Source: Nostoc sp. RI_552
GTDB taxonomy: Bacteria; Cyanobacteriota; Cyanobacteriia; Cyanobacteriales; Nostocaceae
Reading direction: 5' to 3'
DNA length: 47,826 bases
NCBI GenBank assembly: GCA_016124525.1
Contig: WGNO01000027.1
Coordinates: forward strand, 1 to 47,826
The position numbers were made by a program, and so were the translations under genes. A model generated the notes under the pieces. That model searched no databases. It saw only the letters and a list, made by a program, of their open reading frames with translations, and was not told the DNA's origin. Shown piece by piece: positions 8,631 to 16,389 of the stretch (position 1 is its first letter; the number at the start of each line of letters is the position of its first letter).

Positions 8631-9404
8631 ATGAGGTATTGGCATGAAACTATAGCTGTAACTCAGCGCATCTTAATTGAACTGTTGCGCCGTGGACGCA
8701 GCTTGATTTTTTGGACTATTTTTCCTATTTCCGTGTTAATTCTGAGTGGGTTTATTTTAGCAGAACGGGCAGAATTACCACTGGAACAAGCTTTTGGCTA
8801 TGCTGCGCCCTCGACTTTAGTAGGTGCGGCTTTATTTTTTAGCTGTTTGGGTGGTAGTGTGGCTACTGTAGTGGCGGAAAGAGAACAACAAACTCTCAAA
8901 CGTCTGTTTATTTCTCCTTTAAGTGGGACTTCCTATTTTTTAGGAATTTTTCTCGCTCACAGCTGCATCGGTCTAGGGCAAACTCTTTTGATTTATACCA
9001 TAGCTGCTTTTTGGGGTGCTAGTTTCAATGGTTCTATTATTTTAGGACTGACTATTATTGTGCTGAGTATTGTGGCTTATGTTGGTTTAGGCTTTATTTT
9101 AGGTACTCAGTTAGCACGACGCATTGAAGATGTCAATGCTTTGGTGGCAGCTTTTGGTGTGCCTTTGTTAATTCTGGGTGGAGCATTTTTACCTGCCTCT
9201 CTATTTCCCCAGGGTTTAATTAATATTGCCAGATTTAATCCTATTTATCACATGAATGAGGCTCTTGTCCAAGTTTCATCCCTAGGTGCTGATATTAATG
9301 TAATCACCTCACATTTTTGGTTTTTATTTGTGTTTGCTGTGGTCATGGTGATGGGTGGATGGTTATCTTATCGCCGGATGTTAATAGTAGAAAGAAGGCT
9401 TTGA
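8631..9404 (+). CDS. ABC-2 type transporter permease
   Basis: A 257-residue inner-membrane protein with about six hydrophobic helices: LIFWTIFPISVLILSGFIL, LVGAALFFSCLGGSVATVV, a central pair near residues 100-160, VPLLILGGAFLPASL, and a final helix FWFLFVFAVVMVMGG. The cytoplasmic loop ATVVAEREQQTLKRLFISPL and the late FNPIYHMNEAL segment are classical for ABC-2 permeases that export drugs, lipids or polysaccharides. The ATPase gene follows 181 bases later on the same strand; permease and ATPase would form a homodimeric exporter of two plus two. Substrate unknown. The ATG start at 8631 has no strong Shine-Dalgarno sequence. Confidence 0.88.
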   Translation: MRYWHETIAVTQRILIELLRRGRSLIFWTIFPISVLILSGFILAERAELPLEQAFGYAAPSTLVGAALFFSCLGGSVATVVAEREQQTLKRLFISPLSGTSYFLGIFLAHSCIGLGQTLLIYTIAAFWGASFNGSIILGLTIIVLSIVAYVGLGFILGTQLARRIEDVNALVAAFGVPLLILGGAFLPASLFPQGLINIARFNPIYHMNEALVQVSSLGADINVITSHFWFLFVFAVVMVMGGWLSYRRMLIVERRL

Positions 9405-9585
9405 TTGGAGTGGGGGGAGATCACAAGGGTAGGTTTTTTACATTTTCGTCAGGGCTAGACTTGGAACACAAGGAGGTATTGTAGACAAGGCAATGTGTTC
9501 TAGTCTTGCGGCGCTAGTACTTGTCTGTTTAAAAATTGAATGCTAGTCCCATATCAAAGTTTTTATTGTTAGCGCTGATTAAATT

Positions 9586-10485
9586 ATGCTGAAAATTAGT
9601 AATTTAAATAAGTCTTATGGGTCTATCAAGGTTCTGCAAAATTTGAACCTTGATATAGGTTATGGGGAAATTTATGGGTTACTTGGTGCCAATGGAGCGG
9701 GAAAAACAACGACTATCAATATTATTTGTAATTTACTTGAGGCTGATAGTGGTGATGTTTCTATCAATGAGAAACAGGTTTGTGAAGCTACAAAAAAAAT
9801 TATTGGTGTTGCACCTCAAGAAAATTTACTTTATAAAAGTTTAACTTGTGAGGAAAATCTTCACTTTTTTGCCAATATTTATGGGTTAAATCGGGAAATG
9901 CGGCAAAAAAAGGTACAGGAAACTCTGCTATCTGTGAATTTATTAAACAGGGCTAAAAGTCCTGTGGAAACTCTCAGTGGGGGAATGAGGCGGCGGTTGA
10001 ATATTGCTGTTGCTTTGGTGCATCAGCCGCGGTTAGTGATTTTAGATGAACCAACTACAGGTTTAGATATTGAAGCTAGATATGAGGTTTGGGAGTTGAT
10101 TCGGCAATTGAAAAAACAGGGAATCACTGTTTTATTAACTACTCATTTATTAGATGAGGCAGAAGCACTGTGTGATAGAATTGGGATTCTCAAACATGGG
10201 CAAATTTTGGCTGAGGGAAGTTTGGCTGAGTTACGCACTTTAATTCCAGCTTCGGAGGTAATAGTAGTAAAAACTTCTCAACAAAAGCAAGCGATGGCCC
10301 GGGCTGCAGAGTATGGTTTTACATATAAATATTATCATAATTATGGTAATGAGTTGGCTTTTTGGTTGCCTGAATCTCTGGATTTAAAGGAAATTATCTC
10401 TCGGTTTGAAGGTATTGAATTTGATTCCATTTCTCGTCAACCTGTGGGTTTAGAGCATATTTATTTGGAGGTGACTGGTAATTAG
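9586..10485 (+). CDS. ABC transporter ATP-binding protein
   Basis: A 299-residue ATPase. Walker A is GANGAGKTTT near residues 33-42, the Q-loop is VAPQENLLY, the signature is LSGGMRRRLNIA, Walker B is LVILDEPTTGLD, and the switch His is in TTHLLDEAEAL. The C-terminal 80 residues are the usual extension of drug- or polysaccharide-export ATPases (DrrA/CcmA type). It partners with the upstream ABC-2 permease. The 181-base gap before it carries an imperfect inverted repeat (around 9452-9516, sharing AACACA / TGTGTT arms), which could be a processing site. A strong hairpin follows the stop. Confidence 0.92.
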   Translation: MLKISNLNKSYGSIKVLQNLNLDIGYGEIYGLLGANGAGKTTTINIICNLLEADSGDVSINEKQVCEATKKIIGVAPQENLLYKSLTCEENLHFFANIYGLNREMRQKKVQETLLSVNLLNRAKSPVETLSGGMRRRLNIAVALVHQPRLVILDEPTTGLDIEARYEVWELIRQLKKQGITVLLTTHLLDEAEALCDRIGILKHGQILAEGSLAELRTLIPASEVIVVKTSQQKQAMARAAEYGFTYKYYHNYGNELAFWLPESLDLKEIISRFEGIEFDSISRQPVGLEHIYLEVTGN

Positions 10486-10491
10486 TGACCA

Positions 10492-10541
10492 ACAAGTTCC
10501 CGATTTTTCAAAGAAATCGGGTATCTGTCCAAGGAACTTGT
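10492..10541. terminator. Nested hairpin terminator
   Basis: Outer stem ACAAGTTC / GAACTTGT (10492-10499 with 10534-10541) and alternative inner stem CCCGATTT / AAATCGGG (10499-10506 with 10514-10521). It lies between the ABC ATPase gene and the convergent MBL-fold gene. The inner hairpin closely resembles the one at 12893-12925, so it may be a copy of a dispersed terminator repeat. Confidence 0.7.
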
Positions 10542-10619
10542 GTTGAGACATGGGGTTTAACCTATATATCAATATTTTGTTTGTTGTTATACCTGAATAC
10601 ACCCTGATATGGCTCGATT

Positions 10620-11219
10620 TTATAACGTAGCTGCAAGTTCCTGTAAGCGATCGCGTCCATCGCGAAATACAGGCCAACCATCACCTACTAATACTGCTTC
10701 TACGTGAGGTAGTGCGGCTAGGCGTTGTACGGAAGCTACGGCAGCCTCGCGATCAAGCAATTTTTCATCGGGTAAAATAGTTAAACTACCAGCTTTGCGA
10801 GCTCGTACCAAGTCCCCTGTAATTAAAGTTGTTTCTTCGAGTAACAAAGCTAACTCACCGGGAGTCTTAGAACCGTGCAGTTCTAACACCTTTAATCCTG
10901 GAACTACCTCATCACCTTCACTCAGCCAGCGATCGCAATGTAGGGGAAAATAACTCTTTTCCGCTAAAGGCCCAGCAACTTTAGCATAGGTTTGATCAGC
11001 AATTTCCTTAGCGGCCCTGATGTGTTCGGAATTCGTCAACACAATCCAAACCACACCACCGAGGGATTGTAGATGATTCCAATCATGATTTGATAAAGCT
11101 ACTGGGTCAATCAATACATTACCACGTGGACGAATCCAGGCAACCCCATGAAAATCAATATTTCTTGCAGGATTGAAAGTTGACCAGCCATATAGATCGG
11201 GACGGTGTAGAGATTTCAT
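10620..11219 (-). CDS. MBL-fold (metallo-beta-lactamase superfamily) protein with altered metal site
   Basis: A 199-residue, small cytosolic protein with the alpha-beta/beta-alpha layout of the superfamily: the strand VLIDPVALS, then GGVVWIVLTNSEHIRAAKE, the LKVLELHGSKTPGELALLL segment and TTLITGDLVRAR. In ordinary members the loop after the third strand reads HxHxDH; here it is TNSEHIRA, keeping only the second part, so a canonical two-zinc site is not possible. Later ligands (His in ELHG, Asp in TGDLV, and a late GDGWPVF in place of a His) are partly kept. It may bind one metal or none. It is convergent with the exporter genes and appears monocistronic. Function unknown. Confidence 0.75.
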   Translation of the reverse strand: MKSLHRPDLYGWSTFNPARNIDFHGVAWIRPRGNVLIDPVALSNHDWNHLQSLGGVVWIVLTNSEHIRAAKEIADQTYAKVAGPLAEKSYFPLHCDRWLSEGDEVVPGLKVLELHGSKTPGELALLLEETTLITGDLVRARKAGSLTILPDEKLLDREAAVASVQRLAALPHVEAVLVGDGWPVFRDGRDRLQELAATL

Positions 11220-11682
11220 AATGATTCTGGTTCAGCACCTTCAATAATTCTGGATTCATAACTGAGCATCAATAATGTATCAATAATCCAGTCTATAATT
11301 CAACGCTTACATCCAAAGTTTTGCAATTGAGTCAAAGCGTAATAAAACATGGCACAAAACCCAAAAATACAACTCAGTACAAAAACTTTTCTTTTCTTCT
11401 GCGTACTTCGGCTTCTTTGCGACTCGTTTTTTCACCAAACTTAACTGAGGAACAAAAAACACCCCACAAACCACCATCGCTATTTACGACAACATTATTT
11501 TACCAAAAATTGGGGTTTAAAGCCTCCTTTTTTGGGTTAGGTGATGCTAGACTGACTCAAAAGCGGGATTGCCCGAAGCCCAGTGCCGGAGGCAATGGCT
11601 GTTTAGCCCCAGACTCCCCACAGTTCTAGGGTGGGGAAGTGTGTCAAGGTGCAGAAGTTGTCAACTCTTCTAGTGGTGCTCA
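11220..11682. other. Intergenic region with degraded repeat sequence
   Basis: A 463-base stretch. The pyrimidine-rich part at 11385-11430 (CTTCTGCGTACTTCGGCTTC and on) belongs to a class of dispersed cyanobacterial intergenic repeats. The right half (11568-11640) forms the structured element annotated separately. An open frame at 11321-11629 crosses both and has no protein-like character. Confidence 0.5.
11560..11646 (+). mobile_element. Candidate IS200/IS605-type right end or omega-RNA-like remnant
   Basis: Two consecutive hairpins, ATTGCC / GGCAAT (11568-11573 with 11591-11596) and TCCCCAC / GTGGGGA (11615-11621 with 11631-11637), followed by AGTGTGTCAAG. GC-rich hairpins ending in a GTGTCAA-like motif are typical of the 3' end of tnpB genes, where the guide (omega) RNA scaffold and the right transposon end overlap. 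No tnpB reading frame remains beside it. The call rests on resemblance recalled from cyanobacterial elements. Confidence 0.35.
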
Positions 11683-12870
11683 ATGCCTAGCCTCAAACTC
11701 TCCCACACTGGATTGCAAATTATCAGACAAGCTCGTGAGCAAAAGGGTTGGACAATTTATGATCCGCGCTGGTTAGAGGCAGCAAGTAAAATAATTGCAC
11801 CTGAACAAGACTGGGAAAACTCTGATTTCTTTGCATCAGGGGTATCTTTACCAACATGGAAACGCTTTTTAAGTGGTGGTGCAATCAACGCTCCAGTATT
11901 TAAAGTGTTTTGTCAGGTCTTGAATTGTCATTGGGAAGACTTGATTGACCCTCCTGCTCCTAAACCTGACACAAAGGAAATTCCTGATATTCCTTTATTT
12001 TTTGGACGACGTTACGAATTGGAAATTCTCGGCGCAGCAATTGAGCAAAAAAAACCCTTGATTGTAATTACAGGTATTGGGGGTATGGGGAAAACAGCTT
12101 TGGCTGTGAAGTTAGCAGAAAATTGCCGAGGACATTTTCAACAAACTCTGTGGTTTTCCTTTCACCATCACCCACCGACAAGAGATGCATTACCAACTTT
12201 AGCCCCCCACACCTTACTGATTTTTGATGGTTGGGATTGCATTTTAGGCGGTAACCGTGGAGGACAATATCGCGCTGAGTATGAACTGTATGCAGATTTT
12301 CTCCGTAGTGTTGTACAAACTTCTCATCATAGTTGTGTAATAATCACTAGCCGAGAGCAACCAGAGGGGTTAAGTCTTTTGACTGCTGCGGGTGCGGTAA
12401 TTTTTCCTCTCGGTGGACTGATGGAAGGTGCTGTTGAGCTGTTACAGTATCATCAATTGAGTTTTGATGCTCAACATTGGGTAGCTTTACTAAATCAATA
12501 TGGTGGTAATCCGTTGTTTCTCAATATGGTTGCCAATTTCATCCATGAATTATTTGCTGGGGATGTGGGGCAGTTTTTAGCTTCTGGAACTTTAGTTGCT
12601 GATGAATTTGCACCTTTGGTGACACAATGGCTCAAGTATATTTCCATTTGGGAAAAAATGATTATGGAGCTTTTAGCTACCAAGGTGCAAGGATTCACTC
12701 GTCAAGAAATACTATTACGTCTGACAAGTCATGCTTCTAATGGAGATATTTCGGCAGCACTTTTGTGTTTGAAGCGTAGAGCATTGATAGAAACTATGAA
12801 AGACGGTGATATGGAACGTTTTTATTTACAACCAGTTATTCTTAAATCTGTACAGCGTTTATTTGGTTAA
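11683..12870 (+). CDS. NB-ARC (STAND/NLR-like) ATPase with N-terminal HTH-like domain, no C-terminal sensor
   Basis: A 395-residue protein. Residues 1-90 form a helical domain seen at the front of many cyanobacterial NB-ARC proteins (IIRQAREQKGWTIYDPRWLE ... WEDLIDP). The NB-ARC ATPase follows: FFGRRYELEIL, Walker A GIGGMGKTAL (about 129-138), Walker B TLLIFDGWD, the RNBS-B-like VIITSREQP, the GLPL-equivalent GGNPLFLNMVANF, and a winged helix up to the end. Homologs usually continue into WD40 or TPR repeats; here the protein stops right after the winged helix, with a terminator 23 bases on. It is therefore either a naturally short regulator or a truncated NLR. Such ATPases serve in signalling or antiphage defence; nothing here decides between these. 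Confidence 0.8.
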   Translation: MPSLKLSHTGLQIIRQAREQKGWTIYDPRWLEAASKIIAPEQDWENSDFFASGVSLPTWKRFLSGGAINAPVFKVFCQVLNCHWEDLIDPPAPKPDTKEIPDIPLFFGRRYELEILGAAIEQKKPLIVITGIGGMGKTALAVKLAENCRGHFQQTLWFSFHHHPPTRDALPTLAPHTLLIFDGWDCILGGNRGGQYRAEYELYADFLRSVVQTSHHSCVIITSREQPEGLSLLTAAGAVIFPLGGLMEGAVELLQYHQLSFDAQHWVALLNQYGGNPLFLNMVANFIHELFAGDVGQFLASGTLVADEFAPLVTQWLKYISIWEKMIMELLATKVQGFTRQEILLRLTSHASNGDISAALLCLKRRALIETMKDGDMERFYLQPVILKSVQRLFG

Positions 12871-12892
12871 TCACAGTTTTTAAGTAATTACC

Positions 12893-12925
12893 AGCTCCCC
12901 GATTTCTTTGAAAAATCCGGGAGCT
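12893..12925. terminator. Hairpin terminator
   Basis: Stem AGCTCCC-GATTT / AAATC-GGGAGCT with one central C-C mismatch at 12900 and loop CTTTGAA (12893-12905 with 12913-12925). It follows the NB-ARC gene by 23 bases and shares its core (CCCGATTT...AAATC) with the hairpin at 10492-10541. Confidence 0.65.
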
Positions 12926-13008
12926 ATGAAACAAAGTCATGGAAAACACTCCTGTTTACAGCTTTTGGTTTTAAAATACGTGTATTGTTTGCTTATCCTC
13001 CTTCGTTT

Positions 13009-13434
13009 ATGGCCTACTGCATCAATGGTGATTGTACCCGCCGAGAAAATCCTGATCATTGTGCGGTATGTCACAACTGCCAAACGCCGCTCATACTATA
13101 AAATCGCTACTGACTGAGATATCCCCTGCAAGGTGACAGAGGTAGTTATACAGAAGTATTTGAAATTCAAGATTTAGTTAACCCACACCAGCCTAAAGTT
13201 TTGAAGTCTCTTAAGGAAAACTCGCCGGAACTAGAGCGACTCTTTCAGGAAGAAGCATCAATATCCCCAGAAAAATTTGCGGCGGCTGTGGATTTGTTTG
13301 CACAAGCTTTCCCTCAGGAACCAGAGGCAGAATTCCCCAAGCATCAAATTTATACAATCGCCGTTGCAGCTCCTCTAGAACGACGTACTTCTAGAGGAAT
13401 AGAAATACTTAAAGGTGCTGGTCAAACTCAATAA
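13009..13434 (+). pseudogene. Broken cyanobacterial Ser/Thr protein kinase gene (N-terminal zinc-ribbon remnant)
   Basis: From ATG 13009 the frame reads MAYCINGDCTRRENPDHC then AVCHNCQTPL, the four-cysteine N-terminal ribbon typical of cyanobacterial Ser/Thr kinases. It then meets TAA at 13099 and TGA at 13111, at the place where kinases read NRYxL. The same frame continues with PLQGDRGSYTEVFEIQDL and KVLKSLKENSPELERLFQ, the first strands of the kinase lobe with the VLK lysine. It then jumps to a sequence (SPEKFAAAVDLFAQAF and after) that is not kinase and ends at 13434. The catalytic core (HRD, DFG) is absent. The two stops plus the deletion make this a pseudogene. The last 75 residues could be translated separately, but no good start is seen. 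Confidence 0.8.
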
Positions 13435-13517
13435 TTGAGATTCAAACTGTTGCTAAATAGTAAATTCCCAAAAATCACACTAAAGTTATGTATTATTAAC
13501 GCAAAAATGCAGTAATT

Positions 13518-13640
13518 ATGCCTCTTAAGTGGGTTGATAAATTTCGCAAAAAAAATACTATTGACTCTATAAAAAATATGATTACTGTTAGAAGTAGTCC
13601 TGCTGAAAAGACTATAAAAGCATCAATAATTAATTGGTGA
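13518..13640 (+). CDS. Possible small basic protein (40 aa) upstream of the copper-protein gene
   Basis: An ATG frame of 40 codons, starting MPLKWVDKFRKKN, with many Lys/Arg. It ends 10 bases before the ATG of the Met-rich four-helix protein, and its tail overlaps the GGTGAGG Shine-Dalgarno-like site of that gene, a layout that suggests translational coupling. I recognise no family, there is no clear ribosome site for it, and it may be chance. Confidence 0.3.
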   Translation: MPLKWVDKFRKKNTIDSIKNMITVRSSPAEKTIKASIINW

Positions 13641-13650
13641 GGTATTTCCC

Positions 13651-14013
13651 ATGATGATGATGATGACTGAAACTATGACCACTGAAATGCAAAACTGCAT
13701 GAACGCTTGCATGGAATGTCATAAAACCTGCCTAGAAACCATGACTTACTGCATGACCCAAGGCGGTAAGCAAATGAATATGAGCATGATGTCCATGATC
13801 CGTGACTGCGCGGAAATGTGCATGATGTGTATGAATATGATGATGGGTGGTTCTGAGTTCATGGCTCGTACTTGTATGTTGTGCGCGGAAATGTGCGATC
13901 GCTGTGCCGCAGCTTGTGAACAAATGAGCCAAGACCGGAAAATGATGGAATGTGCTGCTTCTTGCCGTCGCTGTGCAGAAGCTTGCAGATCCATGCAAAT
14001 GATGCCTGCTTAA
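13651..14013 (+). CDS. Four-helix-bundle copper-binding protein (Csp/DUF326-like), extremely Met/Cys-rich
   Basis: A 120-residue cytosolic protein with no signal peptide. It contains 17 Cys and about 32 Met. Cys are spaced CxxxC and CxxC along predicted helices: NCMNACMECHKTC, DCAEMCMMC, RTCMLCAEMCDRCAAAC, ECAASCRRCAEAC. This pattern lines the core of copper storage proteins (Csp3-type) and lets a tetrameric bundle bind many Cu(I) ions. The Met content is well above what a bundle needs; clusters such as MNMSMMSM and MCMNMMMGG could add thioether Cu(I) sites. The start is the first of five ATG codons, with GGTGAGG 9 bases upstream; a start at a later ATG would change only Met residues. The role is copper buffering or detoxification by family. 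Confidence 0.88.
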   Translation: MMMMMTETMTTEMQNCMNACMECHKTCLETMTYCMTQGGKQMNMSMMSMIRDCAEMCMMCMNMMMGGSEFMARTCMLCAEMCDRCAAACEQMSQDRKMMECAASCRRCAEACRSMQMMPA

Positions 14014-14131
14014 TTCCACCACTGAGCAGAAGTTTTTCTGCAACCTAATGTTCAAGCGCTTGGGCTGTTCTTGGGTCTGGGCGTTTGAAGTTTTGACATC
14101 TACAGCAGTACAAAACTCGCGGTGATGTCTA

Positions 14132-14929
14132 ATGAAACACCTTAAATCTAGTTCGCAAGACCTGCGGAGTTTGTTTGAAACCAATATTACTATTGAATAT
14201 GTGGCTGAATCTCTCAAAGCTGTGTCAGCCCAAGAGCCGGTGAAAAAGGTACTAGATTGGATGAAGGCTCAGGATTTTGATGTTGTTGGCATTGAAACAG
14301 AAAATAGAATTACTGGCTATGTTGAACGCTCTAGTTTGATGTCAGCTACTTACGGTCAGTGTAGGGACTATCAACGCTTGTTTCATCCCCAAGAACTCAT
14401 TGCTATATCTACGCCCTTGATTAAGTTGCTACCTATACTGCAACAAACTCCGCGATTGTTTGTCCTTGACTGTAATCAGGTAAGTGGAATTGTTACCTGT
14501 GGGGATTTGCAGAAAGCACCAGCCCGAATGTTGCTCTTTGGCTTAGTGACTCTCTTGGAAATGAATTTATTACGCTTGGTGCGGCTTTACTATCCCCAAG
14601 ATTCTTGGCAAAAAGTCCTCAAACCTGAACGATTAAAAATTGCACAACAACTGTGGCGAGAAAGTCAACAAAGAAATGAAGCTACAAATCTATCAGATTA
14701 TCTTCAGTTTTGTGATAAACGAGAGTTGGTTTTAAATCAACCCCAACTTATTCAAAAACTGGGGTTGAGGTCAAAACGGTTTGGTGAACGCTTTTTGAAA
14801 TCTGCTGAACAACTGCGAAACCGATTGGCTCATTCCCAAAATTTAGTCAGTGGTTCTTCTTGGAGTGAGTTGATTGCTCTGGCTGAGTCCATGGAAATGC
14901 TGTTAGTTCGTTGTGAAGAAGTGGAGTGA
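14132..14929 (+). CDS. CBS-domain protein with C-terminal HEPN-like RNase domain
   Basis: A 265-residue protein. Residues about 20-130 form a CBS pair: AQEPVKKVLDWMKAQDFDVV, GIETENRITGYVERSSLM, and later PLIKLLPILQQTPRLFVLD with SGIVTCGDL. Residues 135-262 are helical and end with QLRNRLAHSQNLV, which carries R-x4-H, the catalytic signature of HEPN ribonucleases. CBS modules usually sense adenine nucleotides, so this could be a nucleotide-gated ribonuclease. No partner antitoxin gene is adjacent; the gene lies between the copper protein (same strand, 118 bases upstream) and a convergent peroxiredoxin. The RNase activity is inferred from one motif and needs testing. Confidence 0.75.
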   Translation: MKHLKSSSQDLRSLFETNITIEYVAESLKAVSAQEPVKKVLDWMKAQDFDVVGIETENRITGYVERSSLMSATYGQCRDYQRLFHPQELIAISTPLIKLLPILQQTPRLFVLDCNQVSGIVTCGDLQKAPARMLLFGLVTLLEMNLLRLVRLYYPQDSWQKVLKPERLKIAQQLWRESQQRNEATNLSDYLQFCDKRELVLNQPQLIQKLGLRSKRFGERFLKSAEQLRNRLAHSQNLVSGSSWSELIALAESMEMLLVRCEEVE

Positions 14930-14951
14930 TGAGGATTGGGGTTGTTGATTT

Positions 14952-15488
14952 TTAGGGAAATTCTTTTAACAGTCTCTCTACACTAGCGTTGTGATCCAAG
15001 AAAGAAAACAAGTGTCTGTAAAGTAATTTACCTTCTTGATCTAAAACAAACTGCCCTGGTAAAGGCGCTCCTAAAGCTTGTCCTACTTTGTATTTCTGAA
15101 ACACTCGACAAGTAGGATCACTTAGTAATGGCATTTGTAAACCTAAATCTTTGATGACTATTTGACTTTGCTTGGCATCAGTGCTGGTAATCATTAACAC
15201 TTCGATGCCACGACTCCTAAATTTTCCGTAGTTCTCATTTAAAGCTTTGATATGAGGATAACAAAAGGGACAATATTGCTTTTCTGTAAAGATGCGAGTA
15301 AAGGACAGTAATACTGGTTGCTTACCTTGATAATTTGATAGTTTTGCCACTGTGCCATTAGTAATATCTGGCAGTTGAAAATCCGGTGTTTCTACTTTGA
15401 GTAGTAGCTCATTTGTAGCGGGGATGGGTAGAAAATTACGGAAAAAGCGTTCATTTACTAAGCCACTGAAATCAGTAGAAGTCAACAT
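14952..15488 (-). CDS. Peroxiredoxin-like / redoxin domain protein (AhpC/TSA family)
   Basis: A 178-residue thioredoxin-fold protein. The segment PVLLSFTRIFTEKQYCPFCYPHIKALNENYGKF carries a CxxC (CPFC) at the helix start, where peroxiredoxins have TxxC and thioredoxins CxxC; later parts IVIKDLGLQMPLLSDP and GAPLPGQFVLDQEGKLLYRH fit bacterioferritin-comigratory and redoxin proteins. The CxxC form suggests a disulfide reductase or atypical Prx rather than a classical 2-Cys enzyme. It is probably cytosolic. It is convergent with the CBS-HEPN gene and followed on the same strand, 151 bases upstream, by a classical 2-Cys Prx, whose terminator lies between, so the two are likely separate units. Confidence 0.85.
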   Translation of the reverse strand: MLTSTDFSGLVNERFFRNFLPIPATNELLLKVETPDFQLPDITNGTVAKLSNYQGKQPVLLSFTRIFTEKQYCPFCYPHIKALNENYGKFRSRGIEVLMITSTDAKQSQIVIKDLGLQMPLLSDPTCRVFQKYKVGQALGAPLPGQFVLDQEGKLLYRHLFSFLDHNASVERLLKEFP

Positions 15489-15582
15489 GATTTTTTAACC
15501 ATTTACATATTAAATGATGTTGCGTGGAAACTCTCTAGATTCTTGCTTATATATAAAAAAATTTAAATTTAAAACCACAGAC

Positions 15583-15603
15583 AGTAGGCAATTATTGCCT
15601 ACT
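15583..15603 (-). terminator. Terminator of the 2-Cys peroxiredoxin gene
   Basis: Palindrome AGTAGGCAAT-T-ATTGCCTACT, 10-bp arms, downstream of the minus-strand Prx gene. On that strand it is followed within about 20 bases by a long U-rich tract, as expected for a factor-independent terminator. Confidence 0.7.
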
Positions 15604-15639
15604 ATCTTCAGTTTTTGCTGTGTAACCTGCCGGGAAAAT

Positions 15640-16251
15640 CTAGACAGCAGAGAAGTAAACTTTGGATTTCACAGGGTCAGGAACCATTGTTTGATCGCCA
15701 GGTTGCCAACCAGCTGGGCAAACTTCATCGGGGTGCGATTGAACATACTGAATTGCTTGCAATGTCCGCAGGGTTTCGTCAACGCTGCGACCAAATGCAA
15801 GGTTATTAACTGTAGAGTGCTGGACCACACCATCTTTATCAATGATGAACAGACCGCGTAAGGCAATACCTGCTGCTGGGTCAAGAACGTTGTAAGCAGC
15901 ACTGACTTCTTTTTTGATGTCGGAAACAAGGGGATAATTAAGATCGCCTACACCACCAGATTTGCGATCAGTTTGGATCCAAGCTAGGTGAGAAAATTCA
16001 CTATCAACGGAAACACCGAGAATTTCAGTGTTAATTTTCTTAAATTCTTCGTAGCGATCGCTAAATGCTGTGATCTCTGTGGGGCAAACAAAGGTAAAGT
16101 CTAAGGGGTAGAAAAACAGAACGACATACTTTCCGCGATAGTCGGAAAGTTTAATTGTCTTAAATTCTTGATCTACTACAGCTGTGGCCGTAAATTCAGG
16201 AGCCTGTTGACCAACCCGGAGGCATCCTTCTGCTGCATAAGTGAGGGACAT
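15640..16251 (-). CDS. Typical 2-Cys peroxiredoxin
   Basis: A 203-residue peroxidase that reduces hydrogen peroxide and organic peroxides using thioredoxin as donor. The peroxidatic cysteine is in [19 protein letters not shown] (about residue 54), and the resolving cysteine in [14 protein letters not shown] near residue 175. The family signatures [13 protein letters not shown] and PLVSDI are present. The C-terminal extension with YF (KVYFSAV) is the eukaryote-like feature that makes such enzymes sensitive to over-oxidation. Full length. The gene has its own terminator and a 138-base divergent promoter region shared with the debranching-enzyme gene. Confidence 0.95.
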   Translation of the reverse strand: MSLTYAAEGCLRVGQQAPEFTATAVVDQEFKTIKLSDYRGKYVVLFFYPLDFTFVCPTEITAFSDRYEEFKKINTEILGVSVDSEFSHLAWIQTDRKSGGVGDLNYPLVSDIKKEVSAAYNVLDPAAGIALRGLFIIDKDGVVQHSTVNNLAFGRSVDETLRTLQAIQYVQSHPDEVCPAGWQPGDQTMVPDPVKSKVYFSAV

Positions 16252-16389
16252 TCAGTTTATTCTCCTTGGACTTATATACGTATAATAGCTTTGGAATTTG
16301 GGTCAGTTAAGACTCACCCGTTTACACTCTTACAGTTTAATTACAAACTGTTACGACTATATCATAGTCATAACGATTTTGGGTAACTA

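Noticed and set aside
11321..11629. 102-codon open frame as a gene
   Set aside because: It crosses a dispersed repeat and the structured IS605-like end and has no protein family features.
12908..13117. 69-codon open frame
   Set aside because: It is in another frame over the start of the kinase pseudogene and begins in a terminator hairpin.
13732..14217. His-rich minus-strand frame opposite the copper protein
   Set aside because: The His richness is the complement of the Met/Cys codons of the real gene.
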